A model generated the notes under the pieces. It saw nothing but the letters and a program-made list of their open reading frames with translations, searched no databases and was not told the origin of the DNA. A stretch of DNA of 64,000 bases. It comes from Microbacterium aurantiacum. GTDB taxonomy: Bacteria; Actinomycetota; Actinomycetes; Actinomycetales; Microbacteriaceae. The stretch covers positions 672,508 to 736,507 of the forward strand of contig NZ_PGGU01000016.1 in NCBI RefSeq assembly GCF_002872075.1. The letters run 5' to 3'. The position numbers and the translations under genes are program-made. Positions 7,949 through 16,432 of the stretch are shown here, piece after piece. Numbering within the stretch: position 1 is the stretch's first letter; each line of letters starts with the position of its first letter.

Positions 7949-10479
7949 TGCGACTCCTCCGTGTCGGGCTGTCCTGCAGCCAGTGGCAGGGAGATGACCA
8001 TGGTGAGGCCGCCGCCCGGCGTTTCCTCAGGAGTCAGGCTACCGCCCATGCCCTCGGTGAAACCGCGGGAGAGTGCGAGCCCCAGGCCGAGCCCGGTCGT
8101 GTTGTCGGTGTCGCCGAAGCGCTGGAACGGCTGGAACATGCTGTCACGGCGTTCTGCGGGCACGCCCTCTCCGCGGTCGATGATGCGGATCTCCGCCCGC
8201 TCGCCCAGCCGGCTCGTCGACACGATGACCTGCCTGCCGGTCGGAGAATGCCGGTGGGCGTTGGCGAGCACGTTCACCAGCACCCGCTGCAGCAGCACGG
8301 GGTCGGCCTGCAGAGGAGGCAGTGCGGGGTCGAGGGCGAGTTCGACGTCGGACGGTCCGAGGGCGAGTTCGTCGATCGCGGCGAGGATGCTTCCCGCAGC
8401 ATCCATCGGCGATGCGGACACCGCGAGAACACCGGCCTGCACCCGGCTCACGTCGAGCAGGTCGGTGAGGAGCGTCGACAGGGCGACAAGGCTCTCATCG
8501 GCGGTGGCGAGGAGTTCTTCACGGTCGGAAGCGGAGAGCCCGCCGGCCCCGCGCAGGCCCCCGATCGCGGCGACGGCCGATGCCAGGGGGCGTCGCAGGT
8601 CGTGGCTCAGGGCCGCGAGCAGGGCGCTGCGCACCTGATCGGTCTCGGTCAGCGTCGCCGCTTCGCGCGCGGTCGCCCGCAGGTCGGTGTGCTCGATCGC
8701 CGCCGCCAGCTGGGCGACGATCGCGTCGAGCAGGCGCCGGGCCGGGCCGTCCAGCGGCCCGCCGTGCAGCTCGAGGGTCGCACGCGGGGTGTCGCCGGAT
8801 CCGACCGGGATCGTCGTCGCCCTGCCGTCCGGCAGCGGTTCGCCGTCGCGGGCGAGCACTTCGCCGTCGGCGCCGAGCAGGCGCACTCCGCTCAGGCCGA
8901 AAGCCTCGCGGGTTCGGCCGACGAGAGCGAGGACGGCGTTGTCGCCACGGAGCACGTTGCCCGCGACCGCAGCCAGAAGCTCGGCCTCAGCGGTGGCCCG
9001 TTTGGCGGTGCGTGCTCGACGGGCGGCCTGATCGACGATGATGCTCACCAGGATCGCGATCGTGACGTAGAGGGCGAGGGCGAGCACGTGGAGCGGATGG
9101 GCGACCGTGATGGTGAACAGCGGCGCGACGAAGAGGAAATCCAGGGTGACGCCGGAGAGCACCGCGGCGAACAGCGCCGGTCGCAGCCCTCCGATCAGAG
9201 CGACGACCACGACGAGCAGCTGATACGCGAGGACCTCGGCCGTGATCGACTCGGGGCTGCGGAACGTGAACATCAACCAGGACAGCAGCGGCCCGAACAC
9301 GAGTGCGACGGCGAACCCGAGCACCTGGCGTCGCCAGCCGAGCGCTCCGCCGGTGATCTTGGGGAGCGACGCACGTCCGCCGGCGGCCGCGTGCGTGACG
9401 ATGTGCACATCGATGTCGCCGGAATGTCGGATGATCTCCGCGCCGATCCCTGGCCCGGTGAGCGCCGTGGCCAGACGTCCGCGCCGGCTCACGCCGATCA
9501 CCAGCTGCGTGGCGTCGACGGACTGCGCGAACTCCACCAGGGTCTCCGGGATGTCGTTGCCGACGATCTGGTGATAGCTGCCCCCGAGCGATTCCACCAG
9601 AGCCCGCTGGGCGGTCAGGGCACCGGGAGAGTCGTTGCGCAATCCGTCCTGTGCCGAGACATGCACGGCGAGCAGTTCCCCGCCCGCGGAGCGTGCGGCG
9701 ATCCTCGCGCCGCGCCGAAGCAGGGTCTCGCCCTCCGGCCCGCCCGTCAAAGCGACGACCACCCGCTCCCTGGCCTGCCAGGTGCCCTCGATCCCGTGGT
9801 CGGCCCGATAGCTGCGCAGCGCGCTGTCGACCTCGTCGGCGAGCCAGAGCAGTGCCAGCTCGCGGAGCGCGGTCAGGTTGCCGAGCCGGAAGTAGTTCGA
9901 CAGTGCCGCGTCGATGCGCTCCGCCGGGTACACGAGCCCGGCGGCGAGCCGGTCGCGCAGCGTCTGCGGGGCGAGATCGACGACCTCGATGTCGTCGGCG
10001 CTGCGCACCACGGCATCCGGGATCGTCTCCTGCTGCGCGACGCCGGTGATCTTCTCGACGACCGCGTTCAGCGACTCGATGTGCTGCACGTTCACCGTGG
10101 TGATGACGTCGATCCCCGCCTCGAGGAGGTCTTCGACGTCTTCCCAGCGCTTCGCATGACGGGAGCCGGGGATGTTCGTGTGCGCGAGTTCGTCGACGAG
10201 TGCGATCTCCGGCGCCCGATCGAGGACGGCCTCCAGGTCGAGCTCGGTGAGTTCGATCCCGCGGTGGCTGTCGATCCGCCGGGGTACCTCGGGCAGGCCG
10301 ACGGTCTGCGCGAGAGTGGCCGCACGGTCATGCGTCTCCACGATCGCGATCACGACGTCCCGGCCCTCTTCCAGGAGGCGCCGGCCCTCGTCGAGCATCT
10401 CGAAGGTCTTGCCGACGCCGGGAGCGGCTCCGAGGAACACGCGGAGCCGGCCGCGTCGCGGCGTCCGTTCTCCGGTCAT
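7945..10479 (-). CDS. kdpD: KdpD sensor histidine kinase
   Basis: The 844-residue membrane kinase opens with the KdpD sensor domain (Walker-type GAAPGVGKT near residue 18; VDELAHTNIPGSRH and TTVNVQHIESLND-like stretch). A universal-stress-like domain (about 215-360) and four membrane segments (about 385-495) follow, then a GAF-like region. The kinase core carries the phosphoacceptor His in LSHDLRRPLA and ATP-binding boxes N (LANAHRHS), G1 (DRGEGVP) and G2 (GLGLGLAL). It senses potassium limitation and signals to KdpE. The start overlaps the kdpC stop by four bases. Length and order are normal. Confidence 0.97.
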   Translation of the reverse strand: MTGERTPRRGRLRVFLGAAPGVGKTFEMLDEGRRLLEEGRDVVIAIVETHDRAATLAQTVGLPEVPRRIDSHRGIELTELDLEAVLDRAPEIALVDELAHTNIPGSRHAKRWEDVEDLLEAGIDVITTVNVQHIESLNAVVEKITGVAQQETIPDAVVRSADDIEVVDLAPQTLRDRLAAGLVYPAERIDAALSNYFRLGNLTALRELALLWLADEVDSALRSYRADHGIEGTWQARERVVVALTGGPEGETLLRRGARIAARSAGGELLAVHVSAQDGLRNDSPGALTAQRALVESLGGSYHQIVGNDIPETLVEFAQSVDATQLVIGVSRRGRLATALTGPGIGAEIIRHSGDIDVHIVTHAAAGGRASLPKITGGALGWRRQVLGFAVALVFGPLLSWLMFTFRSPESITAEVLAYQLLVVVVALIGGLRPALFAAVLSGVTLDFLFVAPLFTITVAHPLHVLALALYVTIAILVSIIVDQAARRARTAKRATAEAELLAAVAGNVLRGDNAVLALVGRTREAFGLSGVRLLGADGEVLARDGEPLPDGRATTIPVGSGDTPRATLELHGGPLDGPARRLLDAIVAQLAAAIEHTDLRATAREAATLTETDQVRSALLAALSHDLRRPLASAVAAIGGLRGAGGLSASDREELLATADESLVALSTLLTDLLDVSRVQAGVLAVSASPMDAAGSILAAIDELALGPSDVELALDPALPPLQADPVLLQRVLVNVLANAHRHSPTGRQVIVSTSRLGERAEIRIIDRGEGVPAERRDSMFQPFQRFGDTDNTTGLGLGLALSRGFTEGMGGSLTPEETPGGGLTMVISLPLAAGQPDTEESQ

Positions 10480-11090
10480 GCGTTCCCCCGCTCATCGAGA
10501 GCGAGATTGAGCTCGACGACGTTGATGCGCTCTTCGCCGAGGAATCCCAGATCCCGCCCTTGAATCCTAGACTCGACGAGCGCGCGGACCTCCGATTCGG
10601 GGAGTCCTCGTTCTGCCGCGATGCGCGGTGCCTGGAGCAGTGCGTAGGCCACGCTGATATGCGGGTCGAGTCCTGATGCAGATGCCGTGACCGCGTCGGC
10701 CGGAACCTGGGACGGCGAGATGCCTTCGCGTTCCGCGATCGTCATCCGACGCTCCTCGATCGCTGCGACGAGGTCCGGGTTCTCCGGACCCAGATTGCTG
10801 CCGCCGGAGCTCGCCCCGTCGTAGCCGGCGCCTGCCGCCGAGGGGCGTGACTGGAAGTACTCCGGCAGCGCATCGCCGTCGGCATCCGTGAACGACTGCC
10901 CGATCAGGGCGCTGCCGACGACGGCGCCCTTTCCGTCAGCGAGAGGAGAACCGTTCGCCTGCCACGGGACGAGGATCTGCCCGATGCCGGTGACGACCAG
11001 GGTGTACCCGACGCCGAGGATCAGCGTGAGGACGAGCATCGCGCGGATGGCGACTCCGGTGGTGCGGGCAGTGGTGCGGAGCGAGGACAT
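10476..11090 (-). CDS. kdpC: Potassium-transporting ATPase subunit C
   Basis: The 204-residue protein has one N-terminal membrane helix (about 15-37) and an extracytoplasmic domain with the conserved stretches GSALIGQSF, YFQSRPSA and SGLDPHIS. It stabilises the KdpFABC complex and raises its potassium affinity. It lies 27 bases downstream of kdpB, preceded by AAGGAAGAG, and overlaps kdpD by four bases. Nothing unusual is seen. Confidence 0.97.
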   Translation of the reverse strand: MSSLRTTARTTGVAIRAMLVLTLILGVGYTLVVTGIGQILVPWQANGSPLADGKGAVVGSALIGQSFTDADGDALPEYFQSRPSAAGAGYDGASSGGSNLGPENPDLVAAIEERRMTIAEREGISPSQVPADAVTASASGLDPHISVAYALLQAPRIAAERGLPESEVRALVESRIQGRDLGFLGEERINVVELNLALDERGNA

Positions 11091-11117
11091 GTCTCTTCCT
11101 TGTCGGATCGTGAGGGG

Positions 11118-13268
11118 TCAGAAACCGGGGATGAGGCTGACGACGAGGTCGATCAGCTTGATCCCGATGAACGGGGCGATCACGCCGCCCAGACCGTAGA
11201 CGAGCAGGTTGCGCTGCAGGATCTGCGAGGCGCTCGCCGGCCGGTACTTCACGCCGCGCAGGGCGAGCGGGATGAGGAAGACGATCACGATGGCATTGAA
11301 GATGATCGCGCTCGTCACGGCGGATGCCGGGGAGTGCAGCTGCATGAGGTTGAGTGCAGCGAGACCGGGGAAGACACCCATGAACATCGCCGGGATGATC
11401 GCGAAGTACTTCGCGATGTCGTTCGCCAGCGAGAAGGTCGTGAGTGCTCCTCTGGTGATCAGCAGCTGCTTGCCGATACGCACGATGTCGATGAGCTTCG
11501 TGGGATCGGAATCGAGGTCGACCATGTTGCCGGCCTCCTTCGCGGCCGAGGTGCCGGTGTTCATCGCCACCCCGACGTCAGCCTGGGCGAGGGCCGGGGC
11601 ATCGTTGGTGCCGTCGCCGGTCATCGCGACGAGCCGGCCACCCTCCTGCTCCCGGCGGATGAGCGCGAGCTTGTCCTCGGGAGTGGCCTCCGCGAGGAAG
11701 TCGTCGACGCCGGCCTCGGCGGCGATCGCCTTCGCGGTGAGCGGGTTGTCGCCGGTGATCATGACCGTGCGGATGCCCATGCTGCGCAGCTCCTCGAAGC
11801 GCTCTTTCAGGCCCTCCTTCACGATGTCCTTGAGGTGGACGACGCCGAGCACACGCCCCGAGTCCGTCGACGCGTCCTTCACTGCGACGACGAGGGGTGT
11901 GCCGCCGCTCTGCGCGACGGCGTCGGCGCGCTTCGTCAGCTCGCCGTCGTCGGCGATCCCCAACCAGGCGCGGATCGCGGAGCCGGCGCCCTTGCGGATC
12001 TGCGTGCCGTCGGCGAGGTCGAGCCCGCTCATCCGGGTCTGCGCCGTGAACGGCACGACGATCGCGTCGGCCGGTTCCTCGACCCGGATGCCGCGACCGG
12101 CGGCCAGCTCGACGATCGATGCGCCCTCCGGCGTCGGGTCGGCGAGTGAGGAGAGCGCGGCCGTGCGGAGCAGATCATCGGCGTCGACACCCGGGAGTGG
12201 GAGCACCTCGTGCGCGCGGCGGTTGCCGTAGGTGATCGTGCCGGTCTTGTCGAGCAGCAGGGTGGTCACGTCTCCGGCCGCCTCGACCGCGCGCCCGGAC
12301 ATCGCCAGTACGTTGCGCTGCACGAGCCGGTCCATGCCGGCGATGCCGATGGCCGACAGCAGGGCGCCGATGGTCGTCGGGATGAGGCAGACGAGCAGGG
12401 CGATGAGCACCGGGATGCTCACGGGTGACGCGGCGTAGGCGGCGATCGGGTTGAGGGCGAGCACCACGATCAGGAACACGATCGACAGGCTCGCCAGCAG
12501 GATGTTGAGGGCGATCTCGTTGGGCGTGCGCTGGCGGCTGGCGCCCTCGACGAGTGCGATCATTCGGTCGACGAAGGTCTCGCCCGGTTTCGAGGTGATG
12601 CGCATCACGATCCGGTCGGAGAGCACGCGGGTGCCGCCCGTGACGGCGCTGCGGTCGCCGCCGGACTCGCGGATGACGGGGGCGCTCTCGCCCGTGATCG
12701 CCGACTCGTCGACGGTCGCGATGCCTGAGACGATGTCGCCGTCGCCGGGGATCAGTTCTCCGGCCTTCACGATCACGATGTCGTCGCGCTGCAGGTCGGC
12801 CGACGACACCTGCGCGGTCTCGGTGCTCTCCGCGGCCGCATCCCGCACCGCGTCGTACCCGGCGACCCGGGTGGCGAGCGTGCTGGTGCGGGTCTTGCGC
12901 AGGCTCGCGGCCTGGGCCTTGCCGCGACCTTCCGCCACGGATTCGGCGACGTTCGCGAAGAGAACCGTCAGCCACAGCCACACGGCGATGCCCCAGGTGA
13001 ACATCGGGGGCACGGCGGTGCCGCCGGACTCCCCAGGGCCGCCGAGGAACGGTTCCGCGATCGCGAGGGCGGTCGTGAATGCGGCACCGACCCAGACGAG
13101 GAGCATGACCGGGTTGCGCACGAGAGACGCCGGGTTCAGTTTGCGCAGGGCCCCGGGCAGCGCCTGCACGAGCTGGGCCCAGCCGAACGGGCGGGGCGAC
13201 GTCTCGGGTGAAGCGGATGCGGATGCCGCGGCATCCTGCGTCTCGGGGGCGGAGGTGACGGTGGTCAT
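11118..13268 (-). CDS. kdpB: Potassium-transporting P-type ATPase subunit B
   Basis: The 716-residue P-type ATPase hydrolyses ATP to drive potassium import through KdpA. It has the phosphorylated Asp in [11 protein letters not shown] (near residue 340), the TGES actuator loop, [10 protein letters not shown] in the nucleotide-binding domain, and TGDNPLTA and [12 protein letters not shown] in the phosphorylation domain. The N-terminus is slightly extended and rich in Ala/Pro/Ser. It starts one base after the kdpA stop, so translation is coupled. Complete and typical. Confidence 0.98.
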   Translation of the reverse strand: MTTVTSAPETQDAAASASASPETSPRPFGWAQLVQALPGALRKLNPASLVRNPVMLLVWVGAAFTTALAIAEPFLGGPGESGGTAVPPMFTWGIAVWLWLTVLFANVAESVAEGRGKAQAASLRKTRTSTLATRVAGYDAVRDAAAESTETAQVSSADLQRDDIVIVKAGELIPGDGDIVSGIATVDESAITGESAPVIRESGGDRSAVTGGTRVLSDRIVMRITSKPGETFVDRMIALVEGASRQRTPNEIALNILLASLSIVFLIVVLALNPIAAYAASPVSIPVLIALLVCLIPTTIGALLSAIGIAGMDRLVQRNVLAMSGRAVEAAGDVTTLLLDKTGTITYGNRRAHEVLPLPGVDADDLLRTAALSSLADPTPEGASIVELAAGRGIRVEEPADAIVVPFTAQTRMSGLDLADGTQIRKGAGSAIRAWLGIADDGELTKRADAVAQSGGTPLVVAVKDASTDSGRVLGVVHLKDIVKEGLKERFEELRSMGIRTVMITGDNPLTAKAIAAEAGVDDFLAEATPEDKLALIRREQEGGRLVAMTGDGTNDAPALAQADVGVAMNTGTSAAKEAGNMVDLDSDPTKLIDIVRIGKQLLITRGALTTFSLANDIAKYFAIIPAMFMGVFPGLAALNLMQLHSPASAVTSAIIFNAIVIVFLIPLALRGVKYRPASASQILQRNLLVYGLGGVIAPFIGIKLIDLVVSLIPGF

Positions 13269-13269
13269 G

Positions 13270-14949
13270 TCAGACGAGTCCTTCGGCGAGCGGCCCGAGG
13301 GTGAGGACCGGGAAGTAGGTGAGTGCGGTGACGATGACCGTCACGGCGAGGAGCAGGCCGACGAACTGCGGCCGGTGGGTGGGGAGGGTCCCGACGGTGG
13401 CCGGGACGCGGTCCTGGGCGGCGAACGAGCCGGCGAGGGCGAGCACGAGCACGATCGGGAGGAACCGTCCGAGCAGCATCGTGATGCCGAGGGCCGTGTT
13501 GAACCACGGGGTGTTGGCGGTGAGCCCGGCGAAGGCGGAGCCGTTGTTGTTGGCCGCCGAGGTGAACGCGTACAGCACCTCGCTCATGCCGTGCACGCCG
13601 GGGTTCAGGATGCTGGTCGATTCGACATCCTCTCGGATCCCGGGGATCGCGAAGCTCAGAGCCGTGCCGCCCAGCACGAGCGCGGGGACGACGAGGATGT
13701 AGAGGCTCGCGAGCTTGATCTCGCGCGGGCCGATGCGCTTGCCGAGGTACTCCGGGGAGCGTCCGACGAGGAGCCCGCCGACGAAGACGGCGATGACGGC
13801 GAGCACGAGCATCCCGTACAGTCCCGAGCCCACGCCGCCGGGGGCGACCTCGCCGAGCATCATGTTGAGCATCGGCATCATGCCGCCGAGTGCGGTGTAC
13901 GAATCGTGCATCGAGTTGACCGCTCCGGTCGAGGTGAGCGTGCTCGCGCTGCCGAAGAGGGTGGATCCCAGGATGCCGAAGCGCTGTTCCTTGCCCTCCA
14001 TCGCCGCTCCGGCGAGCTCGGGCGCCGAGCCGCGCCCGGCAAGCTCCAGCGCCGAGAGCGCGAAGGTCGAGACCAGGAAGATCGTGCCCATGACCGCGGC
14101 GATCGCGTAGCCCTGACGGTTGTCGCCGATCATGCGGCCGAAGGTGCGGGGGAGCGCGAACGGAATGGCGAGGATGAGCAGGATCTGCAGCAGGTTGGTC
14201 CATCCGGTCGGATTCTCGAAGGGGTGCGCGGAGTTCGCGTTGAAGAAGCCGCCGCCGTTCGTGCCGAGCAGCTTGATCGCCTCCTGCGATGCGACGGGTC
14301 CGCCGGGAATCGACTGCGCCGTTCCGCCGATGGTCTGCACTTCGGTGAAGCCGGCGAAGTTCTGCACGACGCCGCCGATGATGAGGGCGATCGCGCCGAT
14401 GAAGGCGATCGGCAGGAGGAGGCGGCCGAGCCCCCGGGCCAGGTCGACCCAGAAGTTGCCGATCGTCGCCGAGCCGCGGCGGGCGAGCCCGCGGATCAGC
14501 GCGATCGCGATCGTCAGTCCCACGGCCGCGGAGACGAAGTTCTGCACGGTGAGGCCGGCGAGCTGGACCGTGTAGCCCATCGTCTGCTCGGGCGAGTAGG
14601 ACTGCCAGTTCGTGTTGGCGACGAAGGATGCCGCCGTGTTGAAGGCGAGGCCCTCGGGGACCGCCGGGAGGCCGAGCGACTCAGGAAGGAACGCCTGGAG
14701 CCGCTGCAGGCCGTAGACGAGGAGAAGCCCGACCGCGGAGAACACGAGCACGCTGCGGGCATAGGCGCGCCAGGTCTGCTCGGACGACGGGTCCACGCCG
14801 ATGAAGCGGTAGAGGCCGCGTTCGACGCGCAGATCGCGGGCCGAGGTGTAGACGTGCGCGATGTAGTCGCCGAGCGGGCGGTACAGGAGCACGAGAGCTG
14901 TGAGGAGCGTCGCGGCCTGCAGGATGCCGAACCAGATGCCCGCGCTCAT
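13270..14949 (-). CDS. kdpA: Potassium-transporting ATPase subunit A
   Basis: The 559-residue, roughly ten-helix membrane protein is the potassium-selective subunit of the KdpFABC pump. It shows the expected pore regions, for example [19 protein letters not shown] near residue 230 and [12 protein letters not shown] near 465, plus [12 protein letters not shown] near 115. Its ATG shares one base with the kdpF stop (TGATG). Complete, no anomalies. Confidence 0.98.
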   Translation of the reverse strand: MSAGIWFGILQAATLLTALVLLYRPLGDYIAHVYTSARDLRVERGLYRFIGVDPSSEQTWRAYARSVLVFSAVGLLLVYGLQRLQAFLPESLGLPAVPEGLAFNTAASFVANTNWQSYSPEQTMGYTVQLAGLTVQNFVSAAVGLTIAIALIRGLARRGSATIGNFWVDLARGLGRLLLPIAFIGAIALIIGGVVQNFAGFTEVQTIGGTAQSIPGGPVASQEAIKLLGTNGGGFFNANSAHPFENPTGWTNLLQILLILAIPFALPRTFGRMIGDNRQGYAIAAVMGTIFLVSTFALSALELAGRGSAPELAGAAMEGKEQRFGILGSTLFGSASTLTSTGAVNSMHDSYTALGGMMPMLNMMLGEVAPGGVGSGLYGMLVLAVIAVFVGGLLVGRSPEYLGKRIGPREIKLASLYILVVPALVLGGTALSFAIPGIREDVESTSILNPGVHGMSEVLYAFTSAANNNGSAFAGLTANTPWFNTALGITMLLGRFLPIVLVLALAGSFAAQDRVPATVGTLPTHRPQFVGLLLAVTVIVTALTYFPVLTLGPLAEGLV

Positions 14950-15038
14950 CAGAACCGCTCCGGGGCGACGAGGGCGACCACGAGGTAGCCGATCGCGGCG
15001 AGCGCGAGGACGGCGGCGAGGATCTCGAACACGATCAC
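14949..15038 (-). CDS. kdpF: Potassium-transporting ATPase small subunit F
   Basis: This 29-residue, single-helix peptide ([20 protein letters not shown], then VALVAPERF) matches KdpF, the lipid-like stabiliser of the Kdp pump, in length, composition and position immediately before kdpA. It starts at GTG 15038 with GGAAGGG four bases upstream; a second GTG two codons in is possible. The stop shares a base with the kdpA ATG. It also overlaps the stop of the small upstream ORF. Confidence 0.9.
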   Translation of the reverse strand: MIVFEILAAVLALAAIGYLVVALVAPERF

Positions 15039-15118
15039 AGCCCTTCCACCCCCTGGGCGATCAGCGAGATGAGGGCGAAGAGCGCGAGTGTCAGCGCGAG
15101 GTAGAGGATGTCGAGCAC
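15035..15118 (-). CDS. Small single-helix membrane ORF at the head of the kdp operon
   Basis: A 27-codon ORF starts at GTG 15118 and reads [20 protein letters not shown] then AQGVEGL, one hydrophobic helix with a short charged tail. Its stop (TGA) overlaps the kdpF start as GTGA, the coupled arrangement used elsewhere in this operon. Its ribosome-binding site is weak. A similar short hydrophobic ORF before kdpF is, as I recall, seen in other actinobacteria, but I know no established function. It could be an additional Kdp accessory peptide or a leader that sets up kdpF translation. Confidence 0.6.
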   Translation of the reverse strand: MLDILYLALTLALFALISLIAQGVEGL

Positions 15119-15159
15119 GGAGTCGATACAACTCCGACCGGTGCGCCTCGACGAGGATC

Positions 15160-15177
15160 CTCACGGTTCCCCTACGC
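15160..15177. promoter_or_regulatory. Candidate KdpE box upstream of the kdp operon
   Basis: CTCACGG-TTCC-CCTACGC is a 7-4-7 direct repeat, the geometry bound by OmpR/PhoB-type regulators. It lies 41 bases before the first kdp ORF and resembles the doubled box at 18531-18580. An inverted pair CTCGACGA (15147) / TCGTCGAG (15181) flanks it almost concentrically. Confidence 0.55.
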
Positions 15178-15243
15178 GCTTCGTCGAGACGCATGCGGCC
15201 TGCTCACGGCGGGGCACGGCGTCACGCGCCGTATGCTCTCGGA

Positions 15244-16422
15244 GTGACTGCCGCGCGACGAACCCTCAGCACGGGGACGATCATCGTCCTCGCGTTGGTG
15301 CTCGTCGCCGTGATCGTCGTCGTCACCGGCTTCCTTCCGGCTCCGGATGCCGGTGCGCTCGGGGTGCGCATCGTGCCGGTCCTGGGGTTCGTGATCGCCA
15401 TCACGATCGTCGCCGAACTCGCCCGCGATGCCGGTGTCTTCGATGTGCTCGCCCAGAGGCTCGCCCGCTGGGGTCGCGGCCGTGTGCTGGCGCTGTGGGC
15501 ATCGGTCGTCGCGCTCGCCGTGGTGAGCACGGTGTTCCTCTCGCTCGACACCACGGCCGTGATCGTGACCCCCGTTGTCGTGGTGCTGGCGCAGAGCATC
15601 GGCGTCTCTCCGTTGCCGTTCGCGCTCGCCACAGTGTGGCTGGCGAACACGGCATCCCTCGCGCTGCCCGTTTCGAACCTCACCAACCTGCTCGCCGCTC
15701 CCGCGATCGGCGGGGATCCGGGAGCGTTCATCGCGCTCAGCTGGGCGCCGACGCTGATCGGCGTGCTCATCCCGGTCGCGCTCCTCACGATCGTGCACCG
15801 GCGCACCCTGTTCGGCGCCTACCGCCTGCCGCCGCCGGGGACGCCGTCCGACCGCGTGCTCTTCTGGGGAACGGCCTCGGTGCTCGTCGTGCTGCTGCCG
15901 TTGCTCACCCTGACGCACGACGTGTGGATCCCCGCCGGCGCCGCAGCGCTGCTGCTTCTCGTGCTGTTCGCGGTACGGCGTCGGCACGTGCTGCGGCTCG
16001 GTCTGGTGCCGTGGTCCGCGATCGGACTCGCGGCCGCTCTGTTCGTGCTGGTGGAGACGGCGCACGCCCACGGCATCCTCGATCTCCTGACCGAGCTGGC
16101 GCCCGGCGATCACGGGCCGGCGGCGCTCCTGCAACTGGCCGGGATCGGTGCTCTCGCCGCCAACGGCGTGAACAACCTCCCGGCATACCTGATCCTGGAG
16201 CCCGCCGCCGGTGACCCGGTGGCGTTGATGGCCTTGCTGATCGGTGTGAACCTTGGCCCGCTCATCACGCCGTGGGCATCGCTTGCGACGCTGCTGTGGC
16301 ACCACCGGATCGTGGCCCTCGGCGTGTCGATCAGCTGGCCGCGCTTCATGCTCTGGGGGCTCGTCGTGGCGGTGCCGACGGTCACGGCGGCGACTCTGGT
16401 GCTGGCCCTCGTCGCCGGGTGA
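15244..16422 (+). CDS. SLC13/ArsB-type membrane permease
   Basis: The 392-residue protein has about ten to eleven hydrophobic helices and the paired signatures of the ion-transporter superfamily that includes ArsB, NhaD and SLC13: LSLDTTAVIVTPVVVVLA (about 100-118) and a second-half AANGVNNLPAYLIL (about 305-320). ANTASLALPVSNLTNLL near 140 is typical of ArsB-like members. It might move arsenite, a dicarboxylate or another anion; the sequence does not decide. GTG 15244 lies six bases after TATGCT (15232-15237), a leaderless arrangement. It is divergent from the kdp operon and convergent with the KimA-like gene. Confidence 0.82.
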   Translation: MTAARRTLSTGTIIVLALVLVAVIVVVTGFLPAPDAGALGVRIVPVLGFVIAITIVAELARDAGVFDVLAQRLARWGRGRVLALWASVVALAVVSTVFLSLDTTAVIVTPVVVVLAQSIGVSPLPFALATVWLANTASLALPVSNLTNLLAAPAIGGDPGAFIALSWAPTLIGVLIPVALLTIVHRRTLFGAYRLPPPGTPSDRVLFWGTASVLVVLLPLLTLTHDVWIPAGAAALLLLVLFAVRRRHVLRLGLVPWSAIGLAAALFVLVETAHAHGILDLLTELAPGDHGPAALLQLAGIGALAANGVNNLPAYLILEPAAGDPVALMALLIGVNLGPLITPWASLATLLWHHRIVALGVSISWPRFMLWGLVVAVPTVTAATLVLALVAG

Positions 16423-16432
16423 CGCGGGGGCG

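Noticed and set aside
8248-10563. A 771-codon open frame antisense to kdpD.
   Set aside because: The sense strand encodes a full-length KdpD with every expected motif; the antisense product has no recognisable features.
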